A DNA stretch of 64,000 nt from Poecilobothrus nobilitatus. Lineage: Eukaryota; Arthropoda; Insecta; Diptera; Dolichopodidae. Below are positions 30,872 to 43,100 of this stretch, piece after piece (the stretch's first letter is position 1; each line of letters starts with the position of its first letter). The translations under genes and the position numbers were made by a program. The notes below the pieces were generated by a model, which was given only the letters and a program-made list of their open reading frames with translations, searched no databases and was not told the DNA's origin. The stretch lies in NCBI GenBank assembly GCA_947095535.1, contig OX352772.1, positions 143,726,660 through 143,790,659 on the forward strand, written 5' to 3'.

Positions 30872-32165
30872 TTCACAACTTCATCAAAAATTAAAAAAAC
30901 ATTTCGTAGAGTAAAAGTGATATTAAGTACATATTTGACGTTGAAAAAAATAATTTAAAAGTTTTATGATAAATTCATAAATTGGCATTTGATAGTTTGT
31001 AACGTGACCGAATATTTTCTAGCTACGGTATTTCAACAAAAATTATATACTTAAACATTCGGTACAAGCGATCTAGCTGTATAATAGTGGAAAACAGAAT
31101 AACCTTTTCGGAGTTCATTCTGGTGTATGTCAGAAAAGTAGAATAAACCTTTCAAATATTTTATAATTAGCAAACCGAAACGTTAAAACCAAAAGCCTGT
31201 GTTTTGTTGTTTAGTTTTTTATGTGATTTTGAGTACAGACATGACTAATAATAGTAAAACATAGAGTACAATATTTTTTGTAGTAGTGCAATACATAATA
31301 CATACTTCAAAATGTGAACGAGAATGCTGATGACATAATAATTTATTATATAATGAAGAAAGTTCGAAGAACGGTATTTACAGTTTTTCTTGCTTTTTGT
31401 TTTGTTTGTACTGCAAATACCCATTTTTTCCATTTTCATTTTAAATTTTCGTTATAAATTATCCGCTCATATATGCTGAGTATTTGAAATTTTTTCTATC
31501 ATATATCGAAACTTTAGCTTTGAATTCTAAATTTTAAATACATTTTTCGTAAAATATTTTTTTAGTTTTGTTAATTAGATTTGGAAGTCTACTATATTTT
31601 TCCATAAGATTTCGCTGGAGTTTGTACCACAAATTAGATTAGGTTACATAGATTATAGACTGCCCGGTTGTGAGAGCTATCACACTTTTTTTTTTACTTT
31701 TTCAAATATCATTTCTAGTTGTCAATTTAATCTTAAAATAAATTTTGTTAAAGAGACGAAAGTACCTATAAGTTTAAACGAAGACACATATGCGACGCAT
31801 CAAGACTAGTATTTTTGTATATAAAATTAAAAATATGAAAATACTTGTTTTGCTAAGCGCCATCTAGTTGTTCAACTAAAGAAGTTGAATGTTAGTACAA
31901 ATTGTAGCCGAAATTTTTAAAAAACATAATATTTTACATTCATAAATAACATAAATCGTTAGCTTGTGTATATTACATATGCAGTTATACCAGGTTACTA
32001 ATACCCCAAAAACTATAAATATTTTGGTGTTGTTTTTTTACTAGTCTAAATATAAAGAAAATTATTTAAGAAAATAAAAAGAAAATATAATAAATAAAAT
32101 AAGGAACTCTCTGCAAATTTTGTTCACATCACTTTCTCGTCCTAATTTAAAACATCACAAATACA

Positions 32166-32320
32166 TATTCTGGGAAAAGGTAATTCCCTGATTTTGTAAC
32201 CAACTCTAAAATCCCCCTTAATTATATTTTACATACATATTCCATGGATATGCAATAAAAACAATTGGGAGAGATTTTATAGTTGGTTACAAAATCAGGG
32301 TATTCCCTTTTCCAAAATAT
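32166..32320. mobile_element. palindromic MITE, copy in duplication B
   Basis: Same element as at 28276-28430, with terminal repeats slightly better matched here (GGTAATTCCCTGATTTTGTA and TACAAAATCAGGGTATTCCC). Confidence 0.75.
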
Positions 32321-32424
32321 TTATATGTAACGTATATGAACTAAAGATAAAATAAGCCAATTGGATTTATTTCAGAAAACCTATTTATGAACTTAAATAT
32401 TCTCCTCTCAGATATTAATAATAA

Positions 32425-33139
32425 AGTGCGTTCTTTTATTTTTTTTTATTTATTATTTTGTTTACATATTTTTAAAATATTTATAAACTGGAATATTCTT
32501 TTAAAATTGGAATTAGTGGTGTATCAAGGCATTTCTGAAGAGCCGAATCTCGTACATACATAACTAACCCTCGCAGCCAACTTTTAAATTCTTTCTATTT
32601 GTAATAGTTACATAAAATCCTATTTGCACTGCTATTTTTTCTGGAACATCATTGTATTATGACGCAATATTTTATGGCTTTATGACTTACTTACACTGGG
32701 TTAAAACACCACAACTTTTACATGAATTTTGTTGAGTCCTAAATCCACCAAAAATTCTTGTGGGTTTATAACCCACCGTAGTGGGTTAAACATTATATTA
32801 TAGTATTATAACCCACTGTGATGGGATAAAACTCCATAAGGCAGGGCTATAACACGTCACCAAAATAGCACAACTCTGAGAGTGTAATCACCAAAATAGC
32901 ACAACTATGAGAGTATAATCACCTAAATAGCACATGAGAAGTATTATGAAAATCGGCTTTATTCAGCATTAGAAAATAAGAATAAAATTCTTATATGAAA
33001 GAGACAATATTACATCGCTGCCGATTTCTACCTTTTTGTTGTTGAAAAACAAACTTTAATAATAAATGAAAAAAATAGTTTTGTTCTATTTGCTCAAGAT
33101 TATACATGTGATATCTATATTCAGACTAACCATGTGAAT
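32425..33139. other. AT-rich spacer with short tandem repeats
   Basis: A unit of about 32 bp (TCACCAAAATAGCACAACT, then TGAGAGTGTAA) occurs almost three times at 32850-32935. Around 32690-32830 GTGGGTTAAA / TTTATAACCCAC segments occur in both orientations, suggesting a small fold-back. No gene seen. Confidence 0.6.
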
Positions 33140-33374
33140 TGTGTATTCGTTAAATACTTCATCTAATAAAATAAATTCTTTCCCAGACACTACGTCAGCA
33201 CTTCCTTTTATTGTCAAAACCAATTTTTGCAATTAGATTCCCACAAAAATAACGCTAAACTTGTATTTCCTGTTATTTTAAAAAAATAAAATTTATTTAC
33301 CAATATAATTTAAAATCAAACTCCTTCAATTTCAATCAATTCCAATACAAAATATTTAAATCTTATTACGAGCT
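33140..33374 (+). repeat. repeat family D, fragment
   Basis: Matches 19205-19440 (TCTAATAAAATAAATTCTTT, GACACTACGTCAGCACTTCC, CAATATAATTTAAAATCAA). The match picks up again at 35460-35570, so a LINE (33375-35085 plus AT-rich tail) lies within this D copy. Confidence 0.7.
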
Positions 33375-35085
33375 TTCTTATGATCAAATTTGGGATATGT
33401 TAGGTTCCCTCGAAACTATAGATCAAACTATCCTAGCTCTAGGTCAACTGTTAAAAAAGCACACATTCCGGTGAAAAATTATAAAAAAAATATGTGAATT
33501 ACGGATGAAATTATTAATATGTTGAAAATCCGAGATTCTTATTTAAAAAAAAATATATACTGAAAATAATAGTATTGCAAATTTATACAAAACTTACAAA
33601 GATAAAGTCAAGGCATTAATTAAAACTGCTAAATCATCATTCTACACTGAGCAAATTTTTAAAGATCCCGCAAATCCCACAAAGCAATGTATATAAATCA
33701 GTAATCACTAAAAAACATCTTATCAGAGTTGTTAATCACGACAACATAGAATTCTGTCAATCACAAGATATTTCGGATGTTATGAATAAAATGTTTTTAA
33801 CGGTGACAGATAGTCTTAATATAGCCATCGGAAATACAGACTATGAATTTTTAAATAGATTTCAACGTAATATTTTTTCTAGTTTCAATCTTAATCCAAC
33901 CAACTTAGAAAAAATTAATGATATAATCAATTCTTTAGAATCATCTACTGCAACTGATCATGACGACATAAAGTTTCTTAAGAAATTCGCAGGCAGGCTA
34001 GCACCCATATTAATGAAGTTTGTAAGTCATTGTTTCGAAACTTACAAATTCCCAGAATGCCTAAAAAAGTTTATGGTCACACCAATTTATAAAAGCGGTG
34101 ATAAGACGAACTCCTTAAATTATAACCCCATTTAAGTGCCGTGCTCATTTTCAAAAGTCTTTGAGAGAAGAATTAAAAGACGACTAACATATTTTATTGA
34201 AAATAACAATATTCTACATTCTGAGCAATATGGTTTCGAAAAATATTCTAGTACAACACCGGCATGTCTTTCATTAAATGAATACATAACCAAAACCGTA
34301 GATAAAAGTAAATTTACTGGATGCTTGCTTATTGACATGCTAATAACATTCGACTGCATAGACCATGCAATTCTGCTTCATAAGTTGTCGTGTCTCAATA
34401 TTTCCGGAAGTCAACTAAAGTTTTTTGAATCTTATTTAACCCAAAGAACGCAATGTGTTCGCATAGAAGATACACTAAGCAGCCCTGGAACAATTAAAAA
34501 AAGGTGTACCACAAGGTTCAATATTCGGGCCAGTTCTTTTCAAATTAAATATTGACGATCTCGCACATCTCAATCTTCATGTAGATTTAGAGTTTTTCGC
34601 GAACGATGCGGCTGCTCGAAGAGTTGAAGAATGTAATTTTGGATGATTGTTTTTCTTTCCAACATCGTATACGTTAACCCTATTTGGAGTAGAGCACCAC
34701 AAGTTTATTTGAAAAAGATTAGAATGCTACTGAAAAAGGCAATTAAAATAATAAAGAACTTACCAATACGGCATCTTACCAACTTGATTTACTCTAGAAA
34801 ATATCTTTGCTTTGAGAACATTTGCAAACGTGAGCGTTATATTTTAGCGTACAAGATTATAAATAATAAAATTAAACATAATCTTACTACACTGCCAGAA
34901 ACATTTCAATGAACTACCAATTAAAATCAAGGAAATTGATAATATCTACATTTTCAAAAAAAAAATTTTTGAAATTCGCAAACTAAATGGGTTTATTTTG
35001 TCACATCCTGTAAATATGATCACAAATCAATGTTGTTGACAAGATTGTCTACTAATTGGTGTTTATATCGTTTAATTAATAAAAT
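33375..35085 (+). pseudogene. Jockey-type LINE, degenerate ORF2
   Basis: Order on the plus strand: linker (YKTYKDKVKALIKTAKSSFY), RT fingers (SSTATDHDDIKFLKKFAGRL, then FMVTPIYKSGDKTNSLNYNP), motif A region (FTGCLLIDMLITFDCIDHAI), an EQYGFEKYSSTTPAC segment, a VPQGS box in another frame (about 34505-34530), an FAND box in place of FADD (34595-34610), then the C-terminal tail (LKKIRMLLKKAIKIIKNLP, CFENICKRERYILAYKIINN). Frameshifts near 34135 and 34500 and deletions, notably around FADD, disable it. The endonuclease is missing, so it is 5'-truncated. Confidence 0.88.
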
Positions 35086-35459
35086 TCTAGTTATTAATTA
35101 AGAGAATGGTACCTATGTAATTTTTTTACTTTTTTTGTTGGTTTGGCTATGGTCATTAAAACTATATTTTACCCAATCTGAAATTTATTATATCTCGTAA
35201 ATCGTAATTAATTAAAATTGATTTTATAAACCTTTGCTGATCACTATTTAAACATTTTTTATTAAATAATAAATGTAAATTTAGATTAATAAAATGAATT
35301 ACAATTTTTTTTTTTTTTTATTTTAATATTTAAGATTATTGCCATTAGTTATTAAGATATGGTAAGTTAGTTTTTAAGAAAATAGTAAGATATGAATCAA
35401 ATAAAGAAAAAAAAAAATCATTGAGAAATATTTAAAATAAGAATTTAATAATTAAATAT
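35086..35459. other. AT-rich tail after the LINE
   Basis: Probably the 3' UTR and A-rich end of the LINE; contains T- and A-runs at 35305-35320 and 35405-35415. Confidence 0.5.
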
Positions 35460-35570
35460 TTATTTTATAAAATAAATTTAATAAATTCTTTCCCACATTA
35501 AAATAACATTGCTCGAATTACACCAAAAACTAGGTTACGTTTTTGTCGAATTACATTTTTATAACTTTTT
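35460..35570 (+). repeat. repeat family D, resumed fragment
   Basis: Matches 19470-19550 (TTTCCCACATTAAAATAACA, TTGCTCGAATTACACCA). Confidence 0.65.
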
Positions 35571-37232
35571 TTCTACCCGTATGAACTATGTTCAAGGGTA
35601 TAATAAATTTACCATTACGTTTGTGACACCTTAAAGAAGTCGAGCTAGATATAGTGTCAAAGGTATGGATCGGCTCATAATCAAATTCTGAGTCGATTAA
35701 GCCATGTACGTCCGTCTCATCCGCACGATAACTCAAAAAATAAAGGAGCTAGGAGGCTGAAATTTTTTTACGTTACTTTTGCAAAATTGTTAAATTTTGC
35801 TATTTAAATCCAACATTTTAGGTCGACGATTTCGAGTAGCTGCCATACAACTTCTTTCTTTAAACAGAAATAACTCTGTATCTATTGAAGCTAGGTTTCT
35901 GAAATTTTGCAAATGTTGATCAAGTTTTATGGCAACAACTTCTGTAAATATTGGTTGTGTCGGTACGGCGGGCTCGGGTAGCTGCCATACAACTTATTCG
36001 TTTAAATGAGAATAACTCAGTGTCTATTGAAGCTAGGAATCTGAAATTTAGTAAAGAGGTGTCGAGTTACATGCCAACAACTTTTGTAAAATTTGGTTGG
36101 TCTAGAGCAGCCGGTTCAGGCTTTTTGCACCTCTTGGAACTTAATGAAGCTAGGCATTTGAAATTATACAAATGATGATCAAGTTTTATGGCAACAACTT
36201 CTGCAAAATTTGGTTTTGCTGGTGCAACAGTTTCGGGTAGCTGCCATACAACTTCTCTTATTAAATGAAAATAACTCAGTGTCCGTCCGTCAGATAACTC
36301 AAAAAATAAAGGAGCTAGGAGACTGAAATTTGTTTTACGTCATTTTTGCGAAATTGCTAGTTCTACTATTTAACTCCAGCATTTTCTGCCGCCGGGTTCG
36401 AGTAGCTGCCATACAACTTCTTTCTTTAAATAGAAATAACCCAGTGGCTATCCAATCTAGGTATCTGAAATTTTGCGAATGATGATCAAGTTTTATGGCA
36501 ACAACTTCTGCAAAATTTGGTTGTGGTGGTACGACGGGTTCGGGTAGCTGCCATACAATTTCTCTTTTTAAATGAAAATAACTCAGTGTCCGTCCGCACG
36601 ATAACTCAAAAAATAGAGGAGCTAGGAGGCTGAAATTTTTTTTACGTCACTTTTGCAAAATTGTTAGTTTTGCTATTTAACTCCAGAATTTTCGGCCGCC
36701 GGGTTCGAGTAGCTTCCATACAACTTATTTCTTTAAATGAAAATAACCCAGTGTCTATTCAATCTAGGTATCTGAAATTTTGCGAATGATGATCAAGTTT
36801 TAGGGAAACAACTTCTGCAAAATTTAGTTGTGGTGGTGCGATGGGTTCGGGTAGCTGCCATACAACTTCTCTTTTTAAATGAAAATAACTTAGTGTATAT
36901 TGAAGCTAGCTATCTGACATTTAGTGAAAAAGTGTCGAGTTGCATGCCAAAAACTTTTGAAAAATTTGATTGGTCTAAGGCAGCCGATTCAGGCTTCTTG
37001 CATTTGTTGGAACTTAATGAAGCTAGGAGCAATAGATGCGGGCAGCTGTCATACAACTCCACAATTTACATAAATATATCTCTGTAGTTCATCTAACTAA
37101 ATTCGGTTCATCGGTACTAAAACATCTGAATGTTTTTAAAAGATGATCAAGTTTTATAGAAACAGGATATATTACGTTCATACGGGTATCCCAGAGTTGA
37201 CACAGTCTACTCTACTGCACTCTTCCTCGTTT
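35571..37232 (-). mobile_element. DINE-like element B, full copy
   Basis: Same family as 50412-52376 in opposite orientation. One end has the TACCCGTATGAAC...GGGTATA hairpin, an inverted AATTCTGAGTCGATT core and GTCCGTC microsatellite; the other end reads ATATTACGTTCATACGGGTA, then ACTCTTCCTCG. The middle is a repeat array in which GTAGCTGCCATACAACTT recurs at 35836, 35978, 36237, 36402, 36544, 36709 and 36851 (spacings 142, 259, 165, 142, 165, 142). GTCCGTCCG microsatellites recur inside (36285, 36590). The 74-85-codon frames seen here come from the repeat and recur in every copy. Confidence 0.82.
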
Positions 37233-37235
37233 TTA

Positions 37236-38452
37236 TTATTTTTTATTTCTCATTATTATATACATATTTCTTTACTTATGCTATATATTTACAGAAATTC
37301 AGTTATTCTAAATTAACTTAACAACAGTAATTTTACATTTTAACAATTTTTATATTTACACTATTTACAGTTTATAAGGAAAACGAGAACAAAACCTTAT
37401 ATACGATTTTTTTTTTTAAAACTTAACTTAATCTAAATATCTAACCTATCTACTTAAGACTATGTATTGGTTTACGACCTACATAAGTTTTTGATTAATA
37501 CATTATCAAAATTTAAAAGCATTTCATTGAATTTTTCTACAATTTAAAAGAGATTTTCTTTAATAGTTAATATTTTAGTTTTATCGTGTAATTTTTTTGT
37601 AGAGCAGTAAAAAGGTAAATTTAATATCATTTTTAGCGCTTTATTTTGGGAGACTTGTAGCTTATGAATATGCATGTCTGCACATTCATTTCTAACTGGA
37701 GCACTGTAACATAGAATTGGTTGGAAGATTGTTTTCAAAATTAATAGTTTGTTATCTAAATTTAACTCAGTTTTTCGGTTAATAAAGAGATTTAGGATAC
37801 AAATTGATTTGTTTACTTTGTCAATTGTGCATGATTTTTATCTAGATTTATATGATTTTTAAATGTTAATTTGTTCTCCAAAGTGACACCCAAATATTTA
37901 ACTTCAGTAAGCCAGTTAATTTTTTGAGAATTCAAAGCTAATTTATTTTGTGGTTTATAGCAAATTTTCCTCTTGCGAGTAAAATAAATGACTTTGGTTT
38001 TTTCGGTATTAATAGAAATTTTCCATTTAGAATTTAGTTAAATTTCCAAGTGAGGATTGGAGTTTATATTCAATTATTTCACTAAAAACACTATTTGTGT
38101 AAATACATGTATCATCTGCAAATATAGAAATTTCTGTACTTTCAGAACGGGGAATGTCATATACATATATATTATATAAAATGGGTCCTAATACAGAGCT
38201 TTGTAGTACTCCAGCTGGAATTTTGATCGTCTTTAAGTAGTCGGATCCAATATGAACACGAAAACTTCTATTTTCTAAAAAACTTTGTAAAGTTTTGACT
38301 AAGTAAAGTGGTAGTTTGGTATTTATTAGTTTATAAACAAGACCATTATGCCAGACTGAAGCAAAAGCAGAATTTTTGTCGAGTATTACCATTCCCACAG
38401 ACTGTCCGCTTGCAATATTTGATTTAATGGTATTTTTAAGTCGCAAAAGTGG
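37236..38452 (-). pseudogene. Jockey-type LINE, 5'-truncated ORF2
   Basis: On the minus strand: MVILDKNSAFASVWHNGLVY (motif A region, diverged from LDIxKAFDxVWH), VLQSSVLGPILYNIYVYDIP (motif B region), ISIFADDTCIYTNS (FADD, near 38110), then INTEKTKVIYFTRKRK, and after a shift MKTIFQPILCYSAP and KLQVSQNKALKMILNLPFY. Same family as the fragment at 4851-5440. The endonuclease is absent. The 3' UTR abuts the DINE-B end. Confidence 0.88.
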
Positions 38453-38557
38453 ATGAATAGTGCTGTGACCCGCTCTAAATTATGCTATGACCCACTCTAA
38501 ATTATGCTATTAGTGCTATGACCCGCTCAGTTATGAAATAACGTTTATTAAGTACAG
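38453..38557 (+). repeat. tandem CTATGACCCRCTCTAAATTATG units
   Basis: A unit of 25-35 bp (CTATGACCC, GCTCTAAATTATG) occurs three times. It ends in TAAGTACAG (38549-38557), repeated at 43697-43705 on the other side of the LOA element, so this stretch and the DNA after 43705 were joined before that insertion. It may be the 5' end of the LINE at 43.7-49.5 kb. Confidence 0.6.
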
Positions 38558-38913
38558 GTCTGCAAAAATCCCCAATCCAAACCCTCCTCGTGGGTGCCGA
38601 CCGGAAATAATCACCAGGTAGGTGGTTAGGTACTAAGGGAAAGGTAAACTGAGTCTGTCTTTATGTATTGTATTACTGACACCTCGGTTTTTACCGGAAC
38701 CATCGGATTGGGGTAAACCTGGGCCGGATTCAAGGTGTTATACGACCCGTGTCGATGATCAGCCTGGCTGGGGGCCCAGTCTTAAAAATAGCCCAGTCGC
38801 GAACGGAGTATTCGGAGTACCTGGCGACCCTCCGAATTAATTAGCCTTACCCTATGTATACGAATCTCTGCATAGGGTGGACCTTCCTTTTCTTCGTACT
38901 CGTGGGTTCAAAT

Positions 38914-40139
38914 ATGGAACAAAATAAAAAAAAAGATTCGAAAAAAGAGTTAGCCGGCACTTCCCAAAAGTCGGCAAGTAAAGCGACCAAACCGGGTACT
39001 GACAGTGCTAAGGAAAGTCGCGAACAACCAAAGACGGTACGCAAATTGCGCCCGTCGAAACAAGCCTTTTTTGATAAACGGTCGGCCTATAAAATTATTG
39101 AGAGGTTAAGCTCTCTTAATAATGGTCAGCTATCTGAGGAACAAAAGAGTTCCTTAGCCTGGGCCAAAACATTAGTAGGCCAGGTGAAGCCCCAAGAAGG
39201 ACAAATCCCAGGTTCATCGAAGGGCCTTATGTCCAAGAGACAGAGGTCACAAGATGAGCTACAGGGTAGTTCCAAAAAGGCTACGTTGCTAGGGAGCAAC
39301 TAGGTAACCAGGCCATTCAATGAAATTGCAAAGGATAGTTTAATTCTGGCAATCATTGATGAGGGGTTAGAGGATGGGGGCATTTCTCCCAGTAACTGGA
39401 AGAAAGTTGTTGTTGCTTTAAACACAACTTTCTTCCAGGTACTGGAAGAAAACCCGGGACCACCACCCTCCTGTAGAGAGGCTGGCTGGCATCAGGGCCA
39501 CGTCAAATTGACTGCTTGTGCTGATCAGAGATCGGTAGATCTCTACAAGCAGGCGATAGGTAAGGTGAGAAGTCTGTGGCCAGGGGCCAAGTTCAAAGCC
39601 GTAAGCAGGGATGAAATCCCTAGCAGGCCAAGAGCTAGGGTATGGCTGCCGAGGGAACCTGCCGAAGCAGACACGATCATCAAAATGATGAAGTGTCAAA
39701 CCCCCAACTTCCAACTCACAATTGGAAGATTGCCAAACTAGGGGAAGTAGTAGGAGAATCCCGACAGACGTTAGTCATTGTCAATAAGGACTCCCTACAA
39801 CCCCTAGCGAAAGCCAAAGGGGTCATAAATTACGGCTTCACAGCGGTTACACTGTAGGTGTATAAAAAGGATGAGGTGGAGGCCTCAAGGAACATCGGGG
39901 AAGGCCCAAGTCAAGCCCAAGAGGCAGACTCTGACCGATCCGATGTCGTTGACGGAGCATTCTCTTCGTCTCCAAAGAGAGTGAATGATGTCAAGGCTGA
40001 CGATGAAGAAGATCTACTTAGATCTGATTCCGACAGCTTTGATGATGCCAAAAGCTTCCCAATGGACTTCGAGGATGAAGCTAACGCGACGGTGGTGGAG
40101 ATTAAGGATGGCTCAGGTAATGAAGCTACTCCAAATTAA
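38914..40139 (+). pseudogene. LOA LINE ORF1 (DUF4780-like), few lesions
   Basis: Starts MEQNKKKDSKKELAGTSQKS with a Lys/Ser-rich N-terminus, an in-frame TAG at 39301, then the same frame continues into LILAIIDEGLED, ENPGPPPSCREAGWHQG, ACADQRSVDLYKQAIGKV and WPGAKFKAVSRDEIPSRPRA: this block is the DUF4780 domain found in ORF1 of LOA-like elements, probably RNA-binding. A +/-1 shift near 39700 moves the rest (SLQPLAKAKGVINYGFTAV, TAG at 39855, then an acidic tail with DEEDLLRSDSDSFDD) to another frame ending at TAA 40137-40139. ORF1 proteins bind the element's RNA in the transposition particle. Confidence 0.88.
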
Positions 40140-43100
40140 TCTCCATCATTCCAAAGCGGCTTCCGCCGCGCTTGAAATCCGCCTCAGGAAAACGGGCGAG
40201 GATATTATCTTGATCCAAGAGCCATGGGTGATAAAAAAAACAGGTTCATGGACTCAGGATACCAGGGTACACGTTGTTGTACAATAAAGAGGTCCAATGC
40301 AGACCTAGAGCGTGCATACTTGCTAAAAATACATTAAATTTAACTTTTATGTATAATTACAGTGATGCTGATCTGGTCGCGGCGAGCCTAAAGCTAAAAA
40401 ACTTAAGGCTCTGGGTTGTTGCGGCGTATCTTCCTCACGACTCACAGGATCCACTCCCTCCATCCAATCTGGCAGGGTTGATAGCGAATGCTAGGAGGAT
40501 GAACATTGGGGTCATCATAAGCTGCGACGCCAATGCTCACCATGACATCTGGGGTAGTTCGGGTACCAACGAAAGAGGCGAGTCACTTTTTGATTACATT
40601 TTAAATACTAACCTTCTAATCTGTAACATTGGCAGGGAACCTACCTTTGTTACTAGTAATAGGCAAGAAGTCCTAGACATAACCTTAGTCTCGGACTTCA
40701 TTTATTCTAAAATAAACTCATGGAAAGTTTCTGATGAGCATTCCTTTTCAGATCACAGATACCTTGAGTTCAGTCTGGACGAAAGTCCTCCAACAAAGTC
40801 AATCTATAGAAATCCTAAGAGAACTGATTGGAACAAATATAGGGAGCACTTAAAGTCAACGCTTCCCTCCTTAACACCTGAAATTCCTAAAAATATCCAG
40901 TATCTAAATAGCCTAGTAAACGTTTTTACTAAGGCCTGCAATAAGTCCTTAGAGCATTCATGTCCCATCAGTAAACCTAGGGGTAAACCCAAACCATCAA
41001 AGCTCTAAGGAAAGATAGTAGGAGGGCTTCTAATAATGCCAAAAAAACAAATGAGATACAGGACTGGAGCTCTTATAAAACAGCTCTTAGTCAGTACAAA
41101 AAAGCACTTAAAAGGGCGAAAAGAGATACCTGGAGACTATTCTGCGGAGGTATAGAGAACGTCTCCGAGGCATCTAGACTTAGGAAAATTCTATCGACAA
41201 ACCCCATGGTACCCAGTCTTCTTAAAAAAGAGGATGGAACCACAAGCGAGGAGTCGTTGGAATTACTTTTAAAAACCCACTTTCCTGGGTGCTCAAATAA
41301 CAGCTCAGAGGTGGCTTGTCTTCTGAATCCTCTCCCTACTATTTCAGAGGTGGTGGTTACAGGGGACAAACTACAATGGGCTATAGATAGGCTATAGATG
41401 GGCTATAGATTTCAAACCATTCAAGTCAAACGGACCGGATGGAATTATACCCGGTGAGATGCAGCAAAATGCATCTACTACCCTGGCTTGGTTAAGTATT
41501 TTGGTTGAAGTATTTCTGTGGTTGTCTTAATTTGGGGCTTATCCCGGATAAATGGAAACAGGTCAGAGTAGTGTTCATACCCAAGGCCGGCAAAAGTAGT
41601 CACGTTCATGCGAAGGACTTTCGGCCTATAAGCCTGTCATCCTTCCTTCTAAAAACCTTAGAAAGATTGATCGACATCCATATCCGCTGCAACTTAGATA
41701 AAAATCTGCTGTCAGTCTCTCAACATGCTTACTGTAAAGGGAAGTCAGTGGATACTGCACTTCACACTTTGACAAGCTCGATTGAAAGATCTTTAAATTG
41801 CAAAGAGTATACTCTTACAGCTTTTATAGACATTGAGGGAGCGTTTAATAACGTCAATCAGGCAGCAATTGTGGACGCACTCATAAGCCTAGGAGTTGAA
41901 CCTGAGCTAAGAGCACTGATAGATAATATGCTAAATAGCAGGGCCATCAGTGCCAACTTTGGCAACGCTTCAGCAAAAAGGTTTGTGAAAAGAGGGACTC
42001 CGCAAGGAGGGGTGCTATCTCCCGTTCTTTGGAATATGGTAGTAAATAAACTGCTTAAAATCCTGGAAGAGGTGGGCTGCACAACTATCGCCTATGCGGA
42101 CGATATTGCTGTAGTGGTCAGTGGCACGTTTCCAGACAGTCTCAGGGACGTTTTGCAACTTGCACTAAACAAAATCACAACATGGGCTACAGACTGTGGA
42201 CTATCAGTAAATCCACAGAAAACAGAACTGGTCCTTTTTACAAGGAAATATAAAATTCCTAAAATAAAACCGCCTTCGTTAAATGGCTGCACTCTTGCCT
42301 TTAGCGAAATGGCGAAATTTCTGGGTCTAACTCTAGACAGGAAGTTAAGCTGGAAAGCTAACATCTTAGAAAGAGTGAAGAAGGCCTCAATAGCACTCTA
42401 CTCGTGTAAAAAAGCCATTGGTAGGAAATGGGGGCTTCAGCCATACATGACTTACTGGCTATACACATCCGTAGTAAGACCCATTCGAATGTACGGAGTC
42501 CTAGTATGGTGGAAGGCTATCGATAAAGAGGTCAACCGCAAAGCAATCGCTAGGGTCCAAAGAACTGCCACACTATGTATTAGTGGCTCTTTAATAACAA
42601 CCCCTTCTGCGGCATTAGACATAATGCTTAATCTGATGTCTGTTGAATATTATAGTAAATTTGCAGCCGCAAACACAGCTGTGAGATTAAAAGCTACATC
42701 CCAGTTGATCAATTCACGAGAAGGTCACTCGGATATCATAAACCAATTCAAGTCCACTCCCAGAGTACAATTCTACACGGATGGTTCAAAAATGAACAGC
42801 AGTGTAGGATGCGGGGTCTTCTCAGATAATCTGAATATCAGTCATAATTTCCGATTACCAGACCATTGTAGCGTCTTCCAAGCGGAAATTATGGCAATTC
42901 AAGAAGCCTTGATTCTACTGAATAGAAGCGTTTTGACTGTGAAGCAAGTACATATTCTGTCAGAAAGTCAGGCTGCGTTAAAATCTCTGGAATCAACATG
43001 CACAACCTCGAAGACTGTAATAAACTGCCGAAAACTTCTTAACGAGATGGCCAGGTAGTTTAGCATTCAGCTTTGCTGGGTACCAGGTCATCGAGGTATT

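Larger units (their letters stand above)
30186..32424. repeat. 1.9-kb segmental duplication, copy B
   Basis: Same content as 26619-28531 plus a 564-bp hAT insertion and its 8-bp target duplication. The start coincides with the 5' break of PLE copy 2. Confidence 0.85.

Noticed and set aside
35951..37087. Conserved 74-90-codon peptide containing AAIQLxxLNENNSVSIEA, seen in many places on both strands
   Set aside because: It follows the DINE-B array unit; frames open because unit lengths and AT content favour it. No sign of a shared start context or of coding constraint.
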